This document shows, one piece after another, positions 12,301 through 63,200 of a DNA stretch of 64,000 nucleotides. The stretch covers positions 24,801,720 through 24,865,719 of the forward strand of contig NC_079331.1 of the NCBI RefSeq assembly GCF_029931775.1. Direction: 5' to 3'. The position numbers and the translations under genes were made by a program. The stretch comes from Euleptes europaea (lineage: Eukaryota > Chordata > Lepidosauria > Squamata > Sphaerodactylidae). Within the stretch, counting starts at the first letter, position 1. Each line of letters starts with the position of its first letter. The notes under the pieces were generated by a model, which did not search any database, was not told where the DNA came from, and saw nothing but the letters and a program-made list of their open reading frames with translations.

Positions 12301-14569
12301 GGGCTAAGAACAGACAATAAAAACAGCTTTAAAAGATGTCAGTTAAAAGCCAGGGTAAAAATAGATGTTTTGGCCAGGTACCTGGAAAGCAAACCTCAAG
12401 GGGGAAGGCATTCCACAGGCGAGGCGCCACCACTGGAAAAGCCCTGCCTCTGGTCCCCACCCACTGGCCTCTGGGTGGGGCACAGACAGAAAGACGTGGG
12501 AAGAGGAGCTGAACTGGCAGGCCTGGAAAGCAGGGGAGAAAGCGTGGTTTCCAGCACCCCAAACTGCAAGCTGTTTAGGGATTCAGAGATCAGAACCAGC
12601 TCTCTGTATTGTGCCTGGAAACAGGCGGTCAGCCGCTGAAGCCCTTTCAGCATTGGGGGTGGGGATACAATCCCTGTAACCAACCCCTGGCAACTTGCTT
12701 AGCTGCAGCAATTTGAACCAACTGAACTGTCTGTACTGTTTTCAAAGGCAGCTCAACACGTAATCTTTACTTTACAGTAATCTAGTCAGAGCATGGATCA
12801 CTGAGGCCAGATCCCACCTTCTGAGGACTAGCTGAAGCTGATCAACAGCGGAGACCTGAGCTTTCAACTGCAGGCAGGATCCAGCCAACCTTCTATTATG
12901 ACCATTACAGGTCCTGCTCTTCTGAATGTCAGGGACGTGACCGTGGATGCTGTGGAATTTAAGGTGGTTTTCCCCGCCTTTCAGACACCTTACCTTAAAT
13001 TGCATGACACTTTAGTCACCAAAGAGACATGGACTTTTGGGAGTTATTTTCATTACATTCTTTACTGGTGACCTCTGTCACACCCAACCGCCGACAGAGA
13101 TCCATCACGTTAAAGCCAAAGATCAGCAGACATCTGTTACAAGCGGGTCAGGAAAACATTCTGGGTGGAAAAATTACTGCTGGCACAACTTTGTTTGGGT
13201 TCGGTTTTCAGTAATAGCTAGTTAGGTCGATTTACAGAGCTATCCTAAGCAGTCATACCTTTCTGGGCCCCCTGAAGTCAACTCACAACTGAAATGGGGG
13301 GGGGGGCAATAAACATCTCCCCAATCTGACCATGCTGAACGCATGCACCAATTTACCTTTTTATTCTGTAAGGATGAGCTCTGGTTGTCATTTTACGAAG
13401 CCTTGCTGCTGACTTAAAAAAAGAGAGAGGTTTATAGCCCTTAGGCACATTCTTTGAGCAGATACCAGTTTTGTCCAGTCCATCATTTTTCTTGTTCCAG
13501 ATCCAACTAATTTAAGCCTCTTCCTCCAAGCGAATTGTTGTGATGCTTTCTCTCAGGGTGTTTCTGTGCCTGCCCTGCCCTTTCGGTCACCCCTGAGAAG
13601 GGTGTACAGCCTCCCCTGTTTGGGTGGGTGGGTGGGTGGACACGCGCTGTAAGGCGGTGGGGGGTCCCTTTGAGGCGGGAGAGCAGCACACCCAGATGCC
13701 AACCCGCCCAGGTGGGCTGGCGGAGCTGATCCTGCTTGGGGTGTTGAGTGCCGGAGGAGGAAAGGCCGCCCCCCCAGAAGGCTGTGGGGGTGGGTGGGTG
13801 GGTGGGCGGCCAGCGGGGAGGGAGGGAGGGAGGGAGGGGCGGAGGGCGGCCTCTAGCGCTTGCCCCGGGCCAAGGGCTCTCAGGGCCGAGATGTGGGGCG
13901 GGCGGGCCGGGGGGGGGGGCCCTACCTCCAGCAGCTGCAAGGACGCGAAGAAGGCGGCGTTTTCTTGCAGGTTCTGCAGCCTCTTCCTTTCGTAGGCGGA
14001 GAGCGGCCCCGGGGCGCCCGACTCTTCCTCCTCCTCCTCCTCCTCCTGCAACACACACACACACACACGTCGAGGGGGGAAGGGCGGGGGTCGTGGCGGC
14101 TTCCCCACGTCCCACCGCCCGCCCTTTGCCGGCCGCAGGCGGGTGTACTCACCCTGCGCCACGTGGAGGAGGCGCCGCCGCCATCGCTGGGTCCGGCCGT
14201 CGGGCGCGGGCCGGGCGCGGGGTCCGGGGGGGCTCCGCCGGCCGCCCCCTCCGCGCAGCGGCCCAAGGCCTCCGGCAGCGCCAGCGGGCGCAGCACCACG
14301 CGCACCTGCGCCACGGGGGGGGAGACACACACACAGAGGGAGAGGGAGGGATGGACGGAGGGAGGGAGGCCTTCTCCCCGCCCCCCCTCCCCCGGGACCA
14401 GCCGTCGGGGCGCAGCGAGCCCCGGCCTCACCTGGCCAGCGGCGCAGGAGCCCCGAGGTGCGCCCTCCACGCCCGCCATCGCCCGCCGCGCTTCCCGCCA
14501 CGCGCCCACGGACCCCGCCCCCTCCGCCCCGCCCCCTGCCCGGCGGGCTGCACGAGCTGCTCCGGACAT
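3310..14569 (-). CDS. WDR76: WDR76, WD repeat-containing protein 76 (13 coding exons)
   Basis: Coding exons in transcription order: 14432-14569, 14153-14305, 13926-14045, 13357-13412, 11148-11274, 10099-10200, 9959-10005, 9717-9870, 9399-9554, 8592-8806, 7359-7511, 6157-6210, 3310-3565. Phases close at every junction, giving 576 aa (human 626 aa). Exon 3 carries an acidic run and then the family signature LSAYERKRLQNLQENAAFF. Exon 5 has the basic RRSMRLQRVDP block. Exons 8-13, from about residue 250, form the WD-repeat propeller, ending in AGGNSSGRLHVF. WDR76 is a nuclear protein reported to act with CUL4-DDB1 and to respond to DNA damage; that role is family knowledge, not read from this sequence. 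The start is uncertain: the outer Met at 14569 (MSGAARAA, recalling human MSRSGAAA) or an in-frame Met at 14479 with better Kozak context (546 aa). The N-terminal third is the most diverged part. Confidence 0.93.
4464..4634 (+). mobile_element. 5S rRNA-derived SINE
   Basis: The head reads like the internal promoter part of 5S rRNA: ATCTCGGAAGCTAAGCAGG, then a TTAATACTTGGATGGGAG-like box C. The body has the GGCAGGCAATGGCAAA and CTTGCCTTGAAAACCCTAC blocks shared with the copies at 10781-10983 and 56024-56179. It lies in WDR76 intron 12. Confidence 0.8.
5405..5575 (+). repeat. Interspersed repeat (squamate LINE-tail-like family)
   Basis: It shares the blocks GTGGGCTTCCTAGAGGC, CCTGGTTGGC and CTTGATGG with the copy at 6505-6628. 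A related family in the other orientation lies at 41712-42020. The exact family name is not certain. Confidence 0.5.
5700..5945 (-). mobile_element. L2-type LINE fragment (reverse transcriptase N-part)
   Basis: The minus-strand frame reads VLLKPSLDKDD, then a degraded NYRPVS-like stretch and VMAEQLQVFLSD, the order typical of L2 reverse transcriptase. It is short, truncated and decayed, in WDR76 intron 12. Confidence 0.6.
6275..6452 (-). mobile_element. tRNA-derived SINE fragment
   Basis: Read on the minus strand it has a B-box-like GTTCAAATCCC, then CTGGGTGACC-like and CCTACCTCACAGGGAG-like blocks of the tRNA-derived SINE class seen again at 55371-55606. The 5' head is damaged. Confidence 0.55.
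6505..6628 (+). repeat. Second copy of the repeat at 5405-5575
   Basis: It shares the same ordered blocks (TGCTGCNGNNGTC, GTGGGCTTCCTAGAGGC, CCTGGTTGGC) with the copy 1 kb away in the same orientation. Confidence 0.5.
10255..10500 (-). mobile_element. Sauria-type tRNA-derived SINE
   Basis: Minus-strand head and body: AACCGGGTTGGTTTCCCCAC (B box region), GAAGCCAGCTGGGTGACCTT, CTCACAGGGTGTCTGTTGTG and the tail AAGTGGTAGAGAAAGTCAGC leading to TATAAAAACCAACTC. This is the Sauria SINE layout, whose tail is known to match BovB-type LINEs. The copy is nearly full length and lies in WDR76 intron 5. Confidence 0.8.
10781..10983 (+). mobile_element. 5S rRNA-derived SINE
   Basis: The 5S-like stretch GATCTCAGAAGCTAAGCAGG is followed by GTCGGCCCTGGCGAGTATTT, then the shared SINE body (GGCAGGCAATGGCAAACCAC) and the tail TGTGACTTGATGGC. 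It is the least rearranged of the three copies here. Confidence 0.82.
12110..12975 (-). repeat. Decayed LINE-related interspersed repeat
   Basis: Minus-strand reading gives APRLWNAFPLEV, close to the C-terminal 'LWNALP' motif of CR1/L2-type LINEs. The plus strand shows the matching AGGCATTCCACAGGCGAGGC and the CAGTAATCTAGTCAGAGCAT stretch common to amniote LINE tails. It is heavily mutated, in WDR76 intron 4. Confidence 0.5.
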
Positions 14570-14950
14570 GCTGCCTGCTGGGCGACTCTGGGCGCGTCCC
14601 AGTTCTCCCAGAACTCTCCCAGCCCCACCTACCCGACCAGGGGCCTCTCGCGTGTGCGTGTGCATGCGTGCGGCCAAGGAGATTGGAAGCCGCTCGGCAA
14701 CTCCTGGCGGTCGAGAAAAGCGGGGTCTCAACCCCCACCCCCCCTCTTCTGAAAGGCAGGAGGCGAAGCTGCAGGGGGGCCGGGCCGAGGGGGGCGAGAC
14801 CCTCCGGCCTGGGCAGCGGGGTCTGCCGGCAGCGCCCCGCGTGGCCGGTCAACCGAGGCTCCCTCCGGGGAGGGGTTGGCTCAGCTGCTCCGGAAGGGCC
14901 TGGACACCCCCCCCTCCCCAAAGATAAAAGAAAGTGGGAATGAAGCCTTT
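13600..14950. promoter_or_regulatory. WDR76: CpG-rich island over the WDR76 promoter and first three exons
   Basis: The region is dense in CG dinucleotides and G/C runs, unlike its flanks, and covers WDR76 coding exons 1-3. GGGGCGG-type Sp1-like boxes lie at about 14518-14545 on the minus strand, between the two candidate start codons. Short CA/GT and GGGT microsatellites punctuate it. Very long open frames on both strands here are a by-product of base composition. Confidence 0.7.
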
Positions 14951-16800
14951 TTTTAATCGTGGGTGAACGAACGGAGCAGCACCCTTCGGGGCCTCTCTGA
15001 GGCCCTTGGTCCGGCCGGGCACCAGCGGAGATTGGCTGGCAGTTTGCTTTCCCCCGTTATTTTTGCCACAATAGGCCAACTGGAAAGACACTGCTGACGG
15101 TACCACAGGGCCTCTGGGCATACGTAGAACGCAGCACGCGACGGTGCCACCTGCTTTCTGCACCAGGTCTCTTGCTGTCAAAGTTGTGACTGTGACTGTG
15201 ACAAAGAGCTGCTGCGGGCGTGCAGACTGCAAACCTGGGCTCAAGCCCTGGCAGCAGCTTGGGATGCCCAAAACAAAGGGAGTCCCAGGGGAAGGCATGC
15301 CTGGCCTCCTGTGCGGGCTGAAGGGACCCCGTGCGGGCGTCACCATGCCTTTGGTGCCCCTTCTGCTGAACTGCTGAAATGGGGCGCGAGTGTCCTTCGA
15401 GGTAACCATCTTGAAGATTTCTTCCTCCCCAGACCCAGCAGTAGTCAGTGGCTGAGGGGAAATCTGCATATGCTCTGAGGCACTATTTTTTAAAATGACT
15501 TACCTTGTTGCAGGATTGAGCCCTGGGCTTTTGAAAACAGACGGGGGGGGGGAGACTGTTTGGAGACTCCTACATGAGGCGGCGAACAATTCAGAGGCAG
15601 TAAAACTGGCAGGGACAGACTGGAGAAAGGTTCTCGCTGGGCTGGTTTCTTGGATCACCTTCCCTTGGCCACCGGTGCCCTCCAAATGCCCCTATGAGTC
15701 TTGTCCCAAGCCGCCAGCCTCCCTCCCTCCCAACCCTTGGGCCCCAAAGACCAAGGGGATTGCTTCTGGCCCCTCTGTTGTCTCTGCAGCACACCGAGAT
15801 CCAGCCAGTATATTTCTGCCTGCGATTTTAACCCATTATTGCGAGTCCTATGATCCTCTGCTGCCAACAGGAACAGCTCTCTGCCCTCCTCCAAGTGACA
15901 GCCCTCCAAATACTTAGAGAGTAATCCTGTGTCCCCCCCCCTCAACCTCCTCTTCTCCAGACTAAGCATTCTCAACTCCCTCAGCCTTCCCTCATAGAGC
16001 TTGGTCTCCAGGCCCCTGATCATCCTCGTCACTCTCCTCACCACCCGCTCCATTCTGTCCACATACTTTTTGAACTGAGGCCTCAAGAACTGCACACAAT
16101 ACTCCAGGTGTGGCCTGACCAATGCTGTGTACAGTGGAACTATGACATCTTGCGATTTAGCTGTTATGCCTCTGTTGAGGCACCCCAAGATCGCACTAGC
16201 TTTTTGTGTCGTTACATCACAGTGGCTGCTCATATTTAAAATACAGTCCCACCCATACCCCAAGATCTTGTTCACACAAGCACACTACTACCCAGAAGTG
16301 TATCCAGTATGCATGTCCCTCAGTATTTTGTCATTATTTAGCACATCAACTGAAAACTCCACCCCCTTAGGCAGCCTGAACCACAGGCCGCCCCTTGTTT
16401 TTAGAAGGGTCCTTGAGTCTACAGACAGTCACTGATCCTCCAAACCAATGACGGTACATTTTCTCCACACACTACATATCCTAGTACTTTACATTAAATT
16501 AATTTTGGAAGCAATTAGGGATGAAGGATATCTGTCAAAGGGGGATTTTAAAAGATTAGTAAACATCATATTATTCATCCAGCTCCAACATCAGACATTG
16601 CACTATAATTCTCTTACACGTACAAAGTTCTTAGGGACAGTATGATTCACAAATTCATGATGTATTTGTGATAGTAATTAATCTCCCTTGTGATCCACAC
16701 AGCCACACATTTGAGTAGTCAAATCAAAGGATGCCATATATCTCAAAGCCACAGAATCAACACAATCATATCCACACACCAAGAAATGTCTGAACATTTT
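14950..16800. other. Intergenic DNA between BLM and WDR76
   Basis: Apart from the CR1 piece at 15640-16290 I see no gene. The spacing from the putative BLM poly(A) site to the WDR76 start is about 2.2 kb. The part next to WDR76 is GC-rich; the part next to BLM is AT-rich. Confidence 0.6.
15640..16290 (-). mobile_element. CR1 LINE fragment (RT C-terminus)
   Basis: The minus-strand frame 16275-15655 reads ASAILGCLNRGI, then VPLYTALVRPHLEYCVQF, FKKYVDRMERVVRRVTRMI and LRELRMLSLEKRRLRGG. These are the ordered C-terminal motifs of CR1-clade ORF2. The open frame of 206 codons shows limited decay. It is 5'-truncated, as is usual for CR1. Confidence 0.85.
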
Positions 16801-16804
16801 GCAT

Positions 16805-16810
16805 TTTATT
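16805..16810 (-). terminator. BLM: Candidate BLM poly(A) signal (AATAAA)
   Basis: This is the first canonical minus-strand AATAAA past the BLM stop (17386-17388). It gives a 3' UTR of about 580 bases in AT-rich, repeat-poor sequence. Confidence 0.45.
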
Positions 16811-17385
16811 CTACAAGTTAAAAAAAGAACAAATATTTCCTTAAGGAAAAGGCTTAGGGTATTGTACATTGCCACATTGTGGCGGGCTATCAGAAAACAA
16901 TGGTCAGACCATGGAGTATAAAGGACATAAGTAGTGTGCTCCAAAATTAAAGGAATTATGGGATAGAATTACAACAATGAATCACCACAGTGAACCTCCA
17001 ATAGGACCTGTGTCTGCAAAAGCTGAAAACATCAATTCCACCTCTGGCATGCCTGTGTTTGTTAATGCCACATATTGTATCTTTGCTAAGAAAATGGTGC
17101 CACGTCATTCTATACCAATATTTCTTAGTCCTTTGTTTTAGAAAGGAGCACTAAGTGACATATCCATGTTAATGCTTTTTGCCCATCTTTGCCAACGCCA
17201 TCCAAAGATACAACATACACAGACATACAGGATCTTGAAATTGGCATGCCATATCACTTCCTTTACTAGAAGTGGATCTAAATGTCTTGCAAAGATATTT
17301 ACAAATATTTAAACTATGTACAACGACGACCAAAACTCTGCTTGTAAAGAACTGTACATACAAACGAAGAAGGACAGAGGGAACA

Positions 17386-52615
<35,230 letters not shown>

Positions 52616-52814
52616 GGCCGCCTCCTGCCTGCCTGCCTTCCCGCCCGCCCTTCGAGCTCGGCGCCTCCGCGGCGTCGCGCGGCTCCGATTGGCTGCCCGC
52701 CCGACGCGGCTGCCGCAGGAAGTGACGCCAGGACCGCACTTCCGACGCCGGCGCCCGCGGGAGGGCGGGGCCGGGGAGACCGCCCGCCGGATCTTCCCGA
52801 GGGGAGGGGCTCGA

Positions 52815-52940
52815 GGGTCATCTAGTCCACCCCCCTGCGCAACGCGGGAGATTCGCAGCGGCCTCCTCCCCCCGCGGCCCCTGCTGCCCCGCGCCCAGGC
52901 GGGCCCCCCCCGCGCCCAGCGCCACCCCCCCCGCAAGTCC
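52815..52940 (-). mobile_element. GC-shifted CR1 tail in the BLM promoter island
   Basis: The plus strand GGGTCATCTAGTCCACCCCC, CTGCGCAACGCGGGAGATTC and GCCCCGCGCCCAGGCGGGCC track, in order, the CR1 tail phrases of 24.4 and 47.4 kb (CTGCACAATGCAGGAAATTC; CCATGCCCAGAAGATGGCC). A/T positions are largely replaced by G/C. It lies about 200 bases upstream of the BLM start codon. Confidence 0.6.
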
Positions 52941-53401
52941 CACCTTCCGCTGCTTTCTTAAAACGTTGCCGTTTGTTTTTTTAAAAAATCTTTTGATGGC
53001 CGTTGCCAACCTCCAGCTGTGAAGTTTAGAATAATCAACAGCACCCCAGCTCAGAATTCAAATCAAATAGAAATAAGTGACTTTCATTTAGCAAATAGTG
53101 CAGATAGACAATAATTCAAACAATGATATTTCAAACAATAAAAAATAAAAAAAATGATAAGGCTTGCACGAAATGCTCTCAGCCTGATTTTCAAGCAGAA
53201 GGTCCACAAAACGCCGGTTGCTCCACCGTCCAGGTAAGTTTCTGCTTAAAGGAACCCATTTCTCTCTGCATTTTGATACATTTCATATTGGCATGGAGAC
53301 AAGATATCACCTGTTTGTCTCTAGTCTCCAACAACCCCAGATATACTTCTTCTGAATATGGAGGTTCCACTTACTTTGCCATTGGGCGAAAACGCACGGT
53401 C

Positions 53402-53515
53402 GCTTTAGCCTCCTTTATTCCGTTTCAGCCAGGATTCAGCCAGGATCGAATGCATGTTTGGCGAAAACGCATGCGTTTGATCCTGGCTGAATCCTGGAAT
53501 GAAGGAGGCTAAAGC
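53402..53515. repeat. Hairpin MITE
   Basis: Arms GCTTTAGCCTCCTTTATTCC...GATCGAATGCATG and CATGCGTTTGATCCTGGCTG...GGAGGCTAAAGC pair over about 50 bases around a short loop that holds GGCGAAAACGC. The same GGCGAAAACGCAC phrase also lies just outside the left arm. Confidence 0.7.
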
Positions 53516-53709
53516 TGTGGCCCGGAGATCCCCAGGATGCCAGCGGAGGAGCCTCTGCCCGGCAGAAGGTTCGATCCCCAGCTTCACCGGTTCAGAAGGG
53601 TGACGCGGAAGAGCTCAGCCCGTAGAGCCTCTTCTGCCCGTCCGACCGAGTAGGCAAGGCTGACGGTGACAAACCCAAAAGCTGGCCTCCGTAGGACACC
53701 TCCGACTTA

Positions 53710-54016
53710 GGGCAGCGCTGTGGCTCAGCGGAAGAGTCTCTGCTTGACACACAGGGAGGGCCCGAGTTCAATCCTTGACGTCCCCAGTTGTAAAAGACCA
53801 GGTCACGGGTGAAGTGGGAACCCCGGAGAGCCAGCCGGTGCCTGTCTGTGTAGGCCAGGGGCTCCCAACGCGGTGCCTGCCAGGCATTTGTTGCTGCGCC
53901 CACTATGGGTGGGCTCAAAACAGTTGGGGACCCCCCTGGTGTAGACAATACTGAATGAACAATACTGACTTTGATGGGCCAGTGGTCCGATTCAACAGAA
54001 GGCAGCCTCACGTGTG
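53710..54016 (+). mobile_element. tRNA-derived SINE split by a hAT MITE
   Basis: The head has GCTGTGGCTCAGCGGAAGAG (A box) and GAGTTCAATCCTTGACG (B box). The body resumes after 53938 with CTGACTTTGATGGGCCAGTG and AGGCAGCCTCACGTGTG. The hAT MITE at 53856-53938 interrupts it. Confidence 0.75.
53856..53938. mobile_element. hAT-type MITE (83 bases)
   Basis: Ends CAGGGGCTCCCAAC and GTTGGGGACCCCCCTG form terminal inverted repeats. Flanking 8-mers GTGTAGGC (53848-53855) and GTGTAGAC (53939-53946) form a target duplication with one mismatch, as expected for hAT. Confidence 0.75.
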
Positions 54017-54262
54017 ATCTCCTGACGGGAGATAATGGCTACTGTGGAGGGTGGGGCTCTATGGCAGTATACCCTACTGAGGTCCCTCTCCTCCACAAAT
54101 CCTACCCTCAAATCTCCAGGAATTTTCCAAGCCAGAGTTGGCAACCTTTAATGCCATTCACAGGGATATTCTACTGGGGGATTCCCTGAACCCGACTGGT
54201 CCATCCCTCCCCAAACTGCCCCTCCACATCAAAAACCACCGCATTTGTGCAGGGAAAGGAAC

Positions 54263-54268
54263 TTTAAT
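54263..54268 (-). terminator. CTSH: Candidate CTSH poly(A) signal (ATTAAA)
   Basis: Minus-strand ATTAAA lies about 855 bases past the CTSH stop, the nearest acceptable signal that I noticed. It is weakly supported. Confidence 0.3.
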
Positions 54269-55121
54269 TAAAAAACTCCAAATGTGCTCCCCTCCCCACG
54301 GCAGACCATGTAGGAGGCGTGCGCCAACCCAGGCAGGCCAGCTGACCTCCGGGAGCCAGAGCAACAACAACTGCCACAGAGGGCAGCCGGATACAAATGT
54401 CGCGAATAAAAAAGGAGCGTCCAGTGCAAACAAGCAAGGCTACTCGCAGCTCTATGCTGAGTCCAGCGATGCAGTGGATGTGCAGCCGTGGTAAGAATCT
54501 GGGAACGGCCACTCCAGCTCAGCCTCTCCAGCGGTGGATCCCTGTGGAAGCAAGGCACGGGAAGGATCCCCAGAGCGGTACTTTTTGTGCCCTTGGGGCT
54601 TAGGCGGCTTGCTGCATGCAAACCATTTGGGATGCCCAAGATCTCGTGGTCTGAAAGAAGAATTGGGCTTATTGCGGGACAGGAGACTGCTGGAGGGTGG
54701 TGGTGGGGAATCATTTCCAGCCCCTGCTCATCCCTGCAGCATTTCCACACTGGGATAATGGACCAGACGCCAGCTGATAGGGCCAACCTCCAGACTTCCC
54801 AAAGTGGGGGAGGAAGCGGTTGAAAGGGAGGAGCCGGATTCAAGTCCCAGAGGTGGCTTCGGGAGAGAAGGGGGCCTGGAGCCGGCAGGGGCTTTGCGCT
54901 GCACGACCGGAAGCAGCAGCGGCAGGACTGGATGAAGTGGGGCTTGGAAGGGCCGTGGCAGGCAGGAGGAGGGGCCTTCCTTAGAAGCCCTCCCAGGAGA
55001 GAAGCCAAGGGCCCAGGCTCAGTTCAGCCCTCTCTTCTTCTTGGGCCGGGTGGTCTGCCCTCCATCTTCAGCCTGCAGCACAGCTGCTCCTTCCACAAAC
55101 ACAACCCTCCCCCCACCCCGC

Positions 55122-60955
<5,834 letters not shown>

Positions 60956-62858
60956 CTGTAAGTGATGACAGAGCCTTTCATGAGGACGGTTGCGGCACCC
61001 GAGGCAGGCGCCCAGGCCCACACACCAGGGGAGGGCCCAGTCCGTCTGGCTTAGGAGCCTGAGCTATGCAGGGCAGTGGCATTTGCTACAGTCTTGGGTT
61101 CAAATCTTGGCCCTGGTGAGCTGCTGTCTTGTGACCTGCAATTCAAGGATCCTAGAGACTGGCATGCTTTGCACGGTCGTTGTCAGTGTTACTGAGCCTT
61201 GATCCAAACTGGTGATGCTAGGCAAACAAGGAGCACTTCTGCAAAATCCCACCTTTAGACCAAGCCCTTGGTCACTCGGGGCCAGCCTCTGCACCCCAAC
61301 GCACAGCCCTGCCGGCCTCCTGACGCGGCCCCTACTGACCCTGGACTGGGAAGTTCTTCTTGCTCACCCAGCATCGCTCTCCTCTTGGGTGCGAGAGAAC
61401 ATGCACAGGGAGCACACTCCGAGCACTCGGACAGGTCCACAGAGGAGCTGCGGCCGTGCCTGAGCATACGGAGCATCTCCTGCATACGACAAAGCTATTC
61501 CTGTACTTCAGCAACTGGCCCGAGGGAAACGGCTCTCTAGTACTATTGTTCTCAGTTCTAATCAATCATATTCCATGTTCCTCGGCAACTACAGGTTCCT
61601 GAGGGGGTTTACAAACTACAAGATATCAGATTCAAGCAAAACAGAAATATAGAAAGCTGCACAAAATTTGGTAATACTCAACAGCCAGAAAGGAACATTT
61701 TAACAGAATGCTAAAAAACCAACATCAAAATCGTTTCAAGTCAGCAAACTAATTAAAGGTCAAAATCCACATTACATTTTGTTCTGTGTTCATTTTTAAA
61801 TACTCCCCCCCCCCTTTGCAGGTGTAGGAACTGGGGCTGGGTATTTTTTCAAAGAGGATAATTGTGCGTGAGTTGGCTTTCCCTTTGGGAAAAGCTGTCC
61901 CCACACTCCTTGTACCCATTATGTGAGGGGAAGGGGTACCTGTAAGCTTCCCCACTGGAAATCAAAGCAGTTTATGGGCAACTTTTTCAGCAAGGAAACT
62001 TCAGGGGAGGGGCGTGAGAGCCCCCACCCCTAATACCCACACCCTTTCTTTCTCCCTGCTTTTGGAGAAGAAAATAAAGTCTTTTCCAAATGAGCACAGA
62101 AGGACGCAGAAGTCATTTGATGCTTTGCAGCAACAAAGAGAGGGTGGCAATAAAAGGCCAACCAATTATAACATCAACTCAGCAGCAACACCCTCCCCCC
62201 CCCCACACCTTTCTCTTGTTCCTGCTCAGCTCCCCTCTGACCATGGAGTGGGGGCAGAGAGGGGTGGGCCGGAATCCAACCTCAGTCCCAGAGAGTCCTC
62301 CATGGCCAGGCAAACAGGCAGGCACAGGAGACCCCTGTGGGTCCTGGGCAGAGCTGGAAAGGCAATCCTTTCTCCCGCCGTGGGGCTGCCAGAAGGCAGG
62401 CCCCGCCCGGTCTCTGCAAGGCGCTCTGCTCAGCCACCTGCTTTCCCCACTTCCACTTTCACATCCTTTTCAAGGACGCCCCCCTCCCCCCGGGCCAGGG
62501 CCTGTGAAGAGCCACCTGCCAAACCATACTTTTCAAGGGCAGGCCTTGAAAAGACTTCCTTGAGAAACTGGTGTCACAAGATTTGCCCCTTTGCCGGCAT
62601 ACCGGCTGAAGTGGGGAAAGTGCACCATGTACCACAGAAGAAAGGCAAACTTCCCTCTGAAGACCTGGCTGTGAGAGCATTCCACAGCTACCAATGTGCT
62701 CCTCTAGAGGGGAGACAACCCCACACGGCACTCTGGACTCCTCAGTCCCTGACTGGCTACCAAGGATTAACAGTATCTCGGTCTCTTCCGGACTGAACTG
62801 ATGTGGGTGGCATCTGCTTTTCATGTCAGTATGAAAGACAAATCCCTGAGTGAAAGCC
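60956..62858. other. CTSH intron sequence, no exon found
   Basis: I looked on the minus strand for the propeptide exons (the ERFNIN-type helix and the LNQFSDM motif) and saw none, so this is probably one large intron. A LINE-like AT-rich tail lies near 61.6-61.8 kb. Nothing else is recognised. Confidence 0.5.
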
Positions 62859-62866
62859 ACCTAGAT

Positions 62867-63053
62867 CAGGGGTGTCAAACATGTGGCCCGTGGGCCGGAT
62901 TCAGCCCCTTGAACGCCCTTATCCAGCCCATGAGCCAGCCAGGGCAGCCACCCTCCCCTAGTCCCGACCTGGGCTGGCGAGGCATGGCCCGGCCCGACCA
63001 AGTGACATTTGTGTCATATCTGGCCCTTGTAACAAATGAGTTTGACGCCCCAG
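62867..63053. mobile_element. hAT-type MITE with perfect 8-bp target duplication
   Basis: Ends CAGGGGTGTCAAAC and GTTTGACGCCCCAG are terminal inverted repeats. ACCTAGAT flanks both sides (62859-62866 and 63054-63061). 187 bases, non-coding; the GTGGCCCGTGGGCCGG phrase is typical of vertebrate hAT MITEs. Confidence 0.88.
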
Positions 63054-63103
63054 ACCTAGATTCTGACCAACCCACTTTCCTTGCGCTTTTCTCATCACTT
63101 AAA

Positions 63104-63200
63104 ACAGGGACCCCCAACCTTTTTGATACTGCAGGCTTTTTTGGAGTTCTGAGACAGGGTGGTAGGCACCACTACAAAATGGCTGCATAGGATGGGGAGT
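63104..63200. mobile_element. Probable second hAT-like MITE (one end seen)
   Basis: CAGGGACCCCCAACCTTTTT is a common hAT MITE terminus and ACAAAATGGCTGC is a usual interior phrase. The other end is not clear. Confidence 0.4.

Noticed and set aside
13507-14950. Very long open frames on both strands (up to 444 codons)
   Set aside because: They lie in a CpG island with very few A/T-rich stop codons. The true WDR76 exons 1-3, with proper splice sites and phases, explain the coding part.
54268-55008. 246-codon minus-strand frame
   Set aside because: It falls directly after the CTSH stop in likely 3' UTR, has no recognisable domain, and is rich in Pro, Ser and Cys as expected by chance in GC-rich DNA.
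62014-62796. 260-codon plus-strand frame
   Set aside because: Low-complexity and Pro/Ser/Arg-rich, with no conserved motif or splice context. It lies in presumed CTSH intron.
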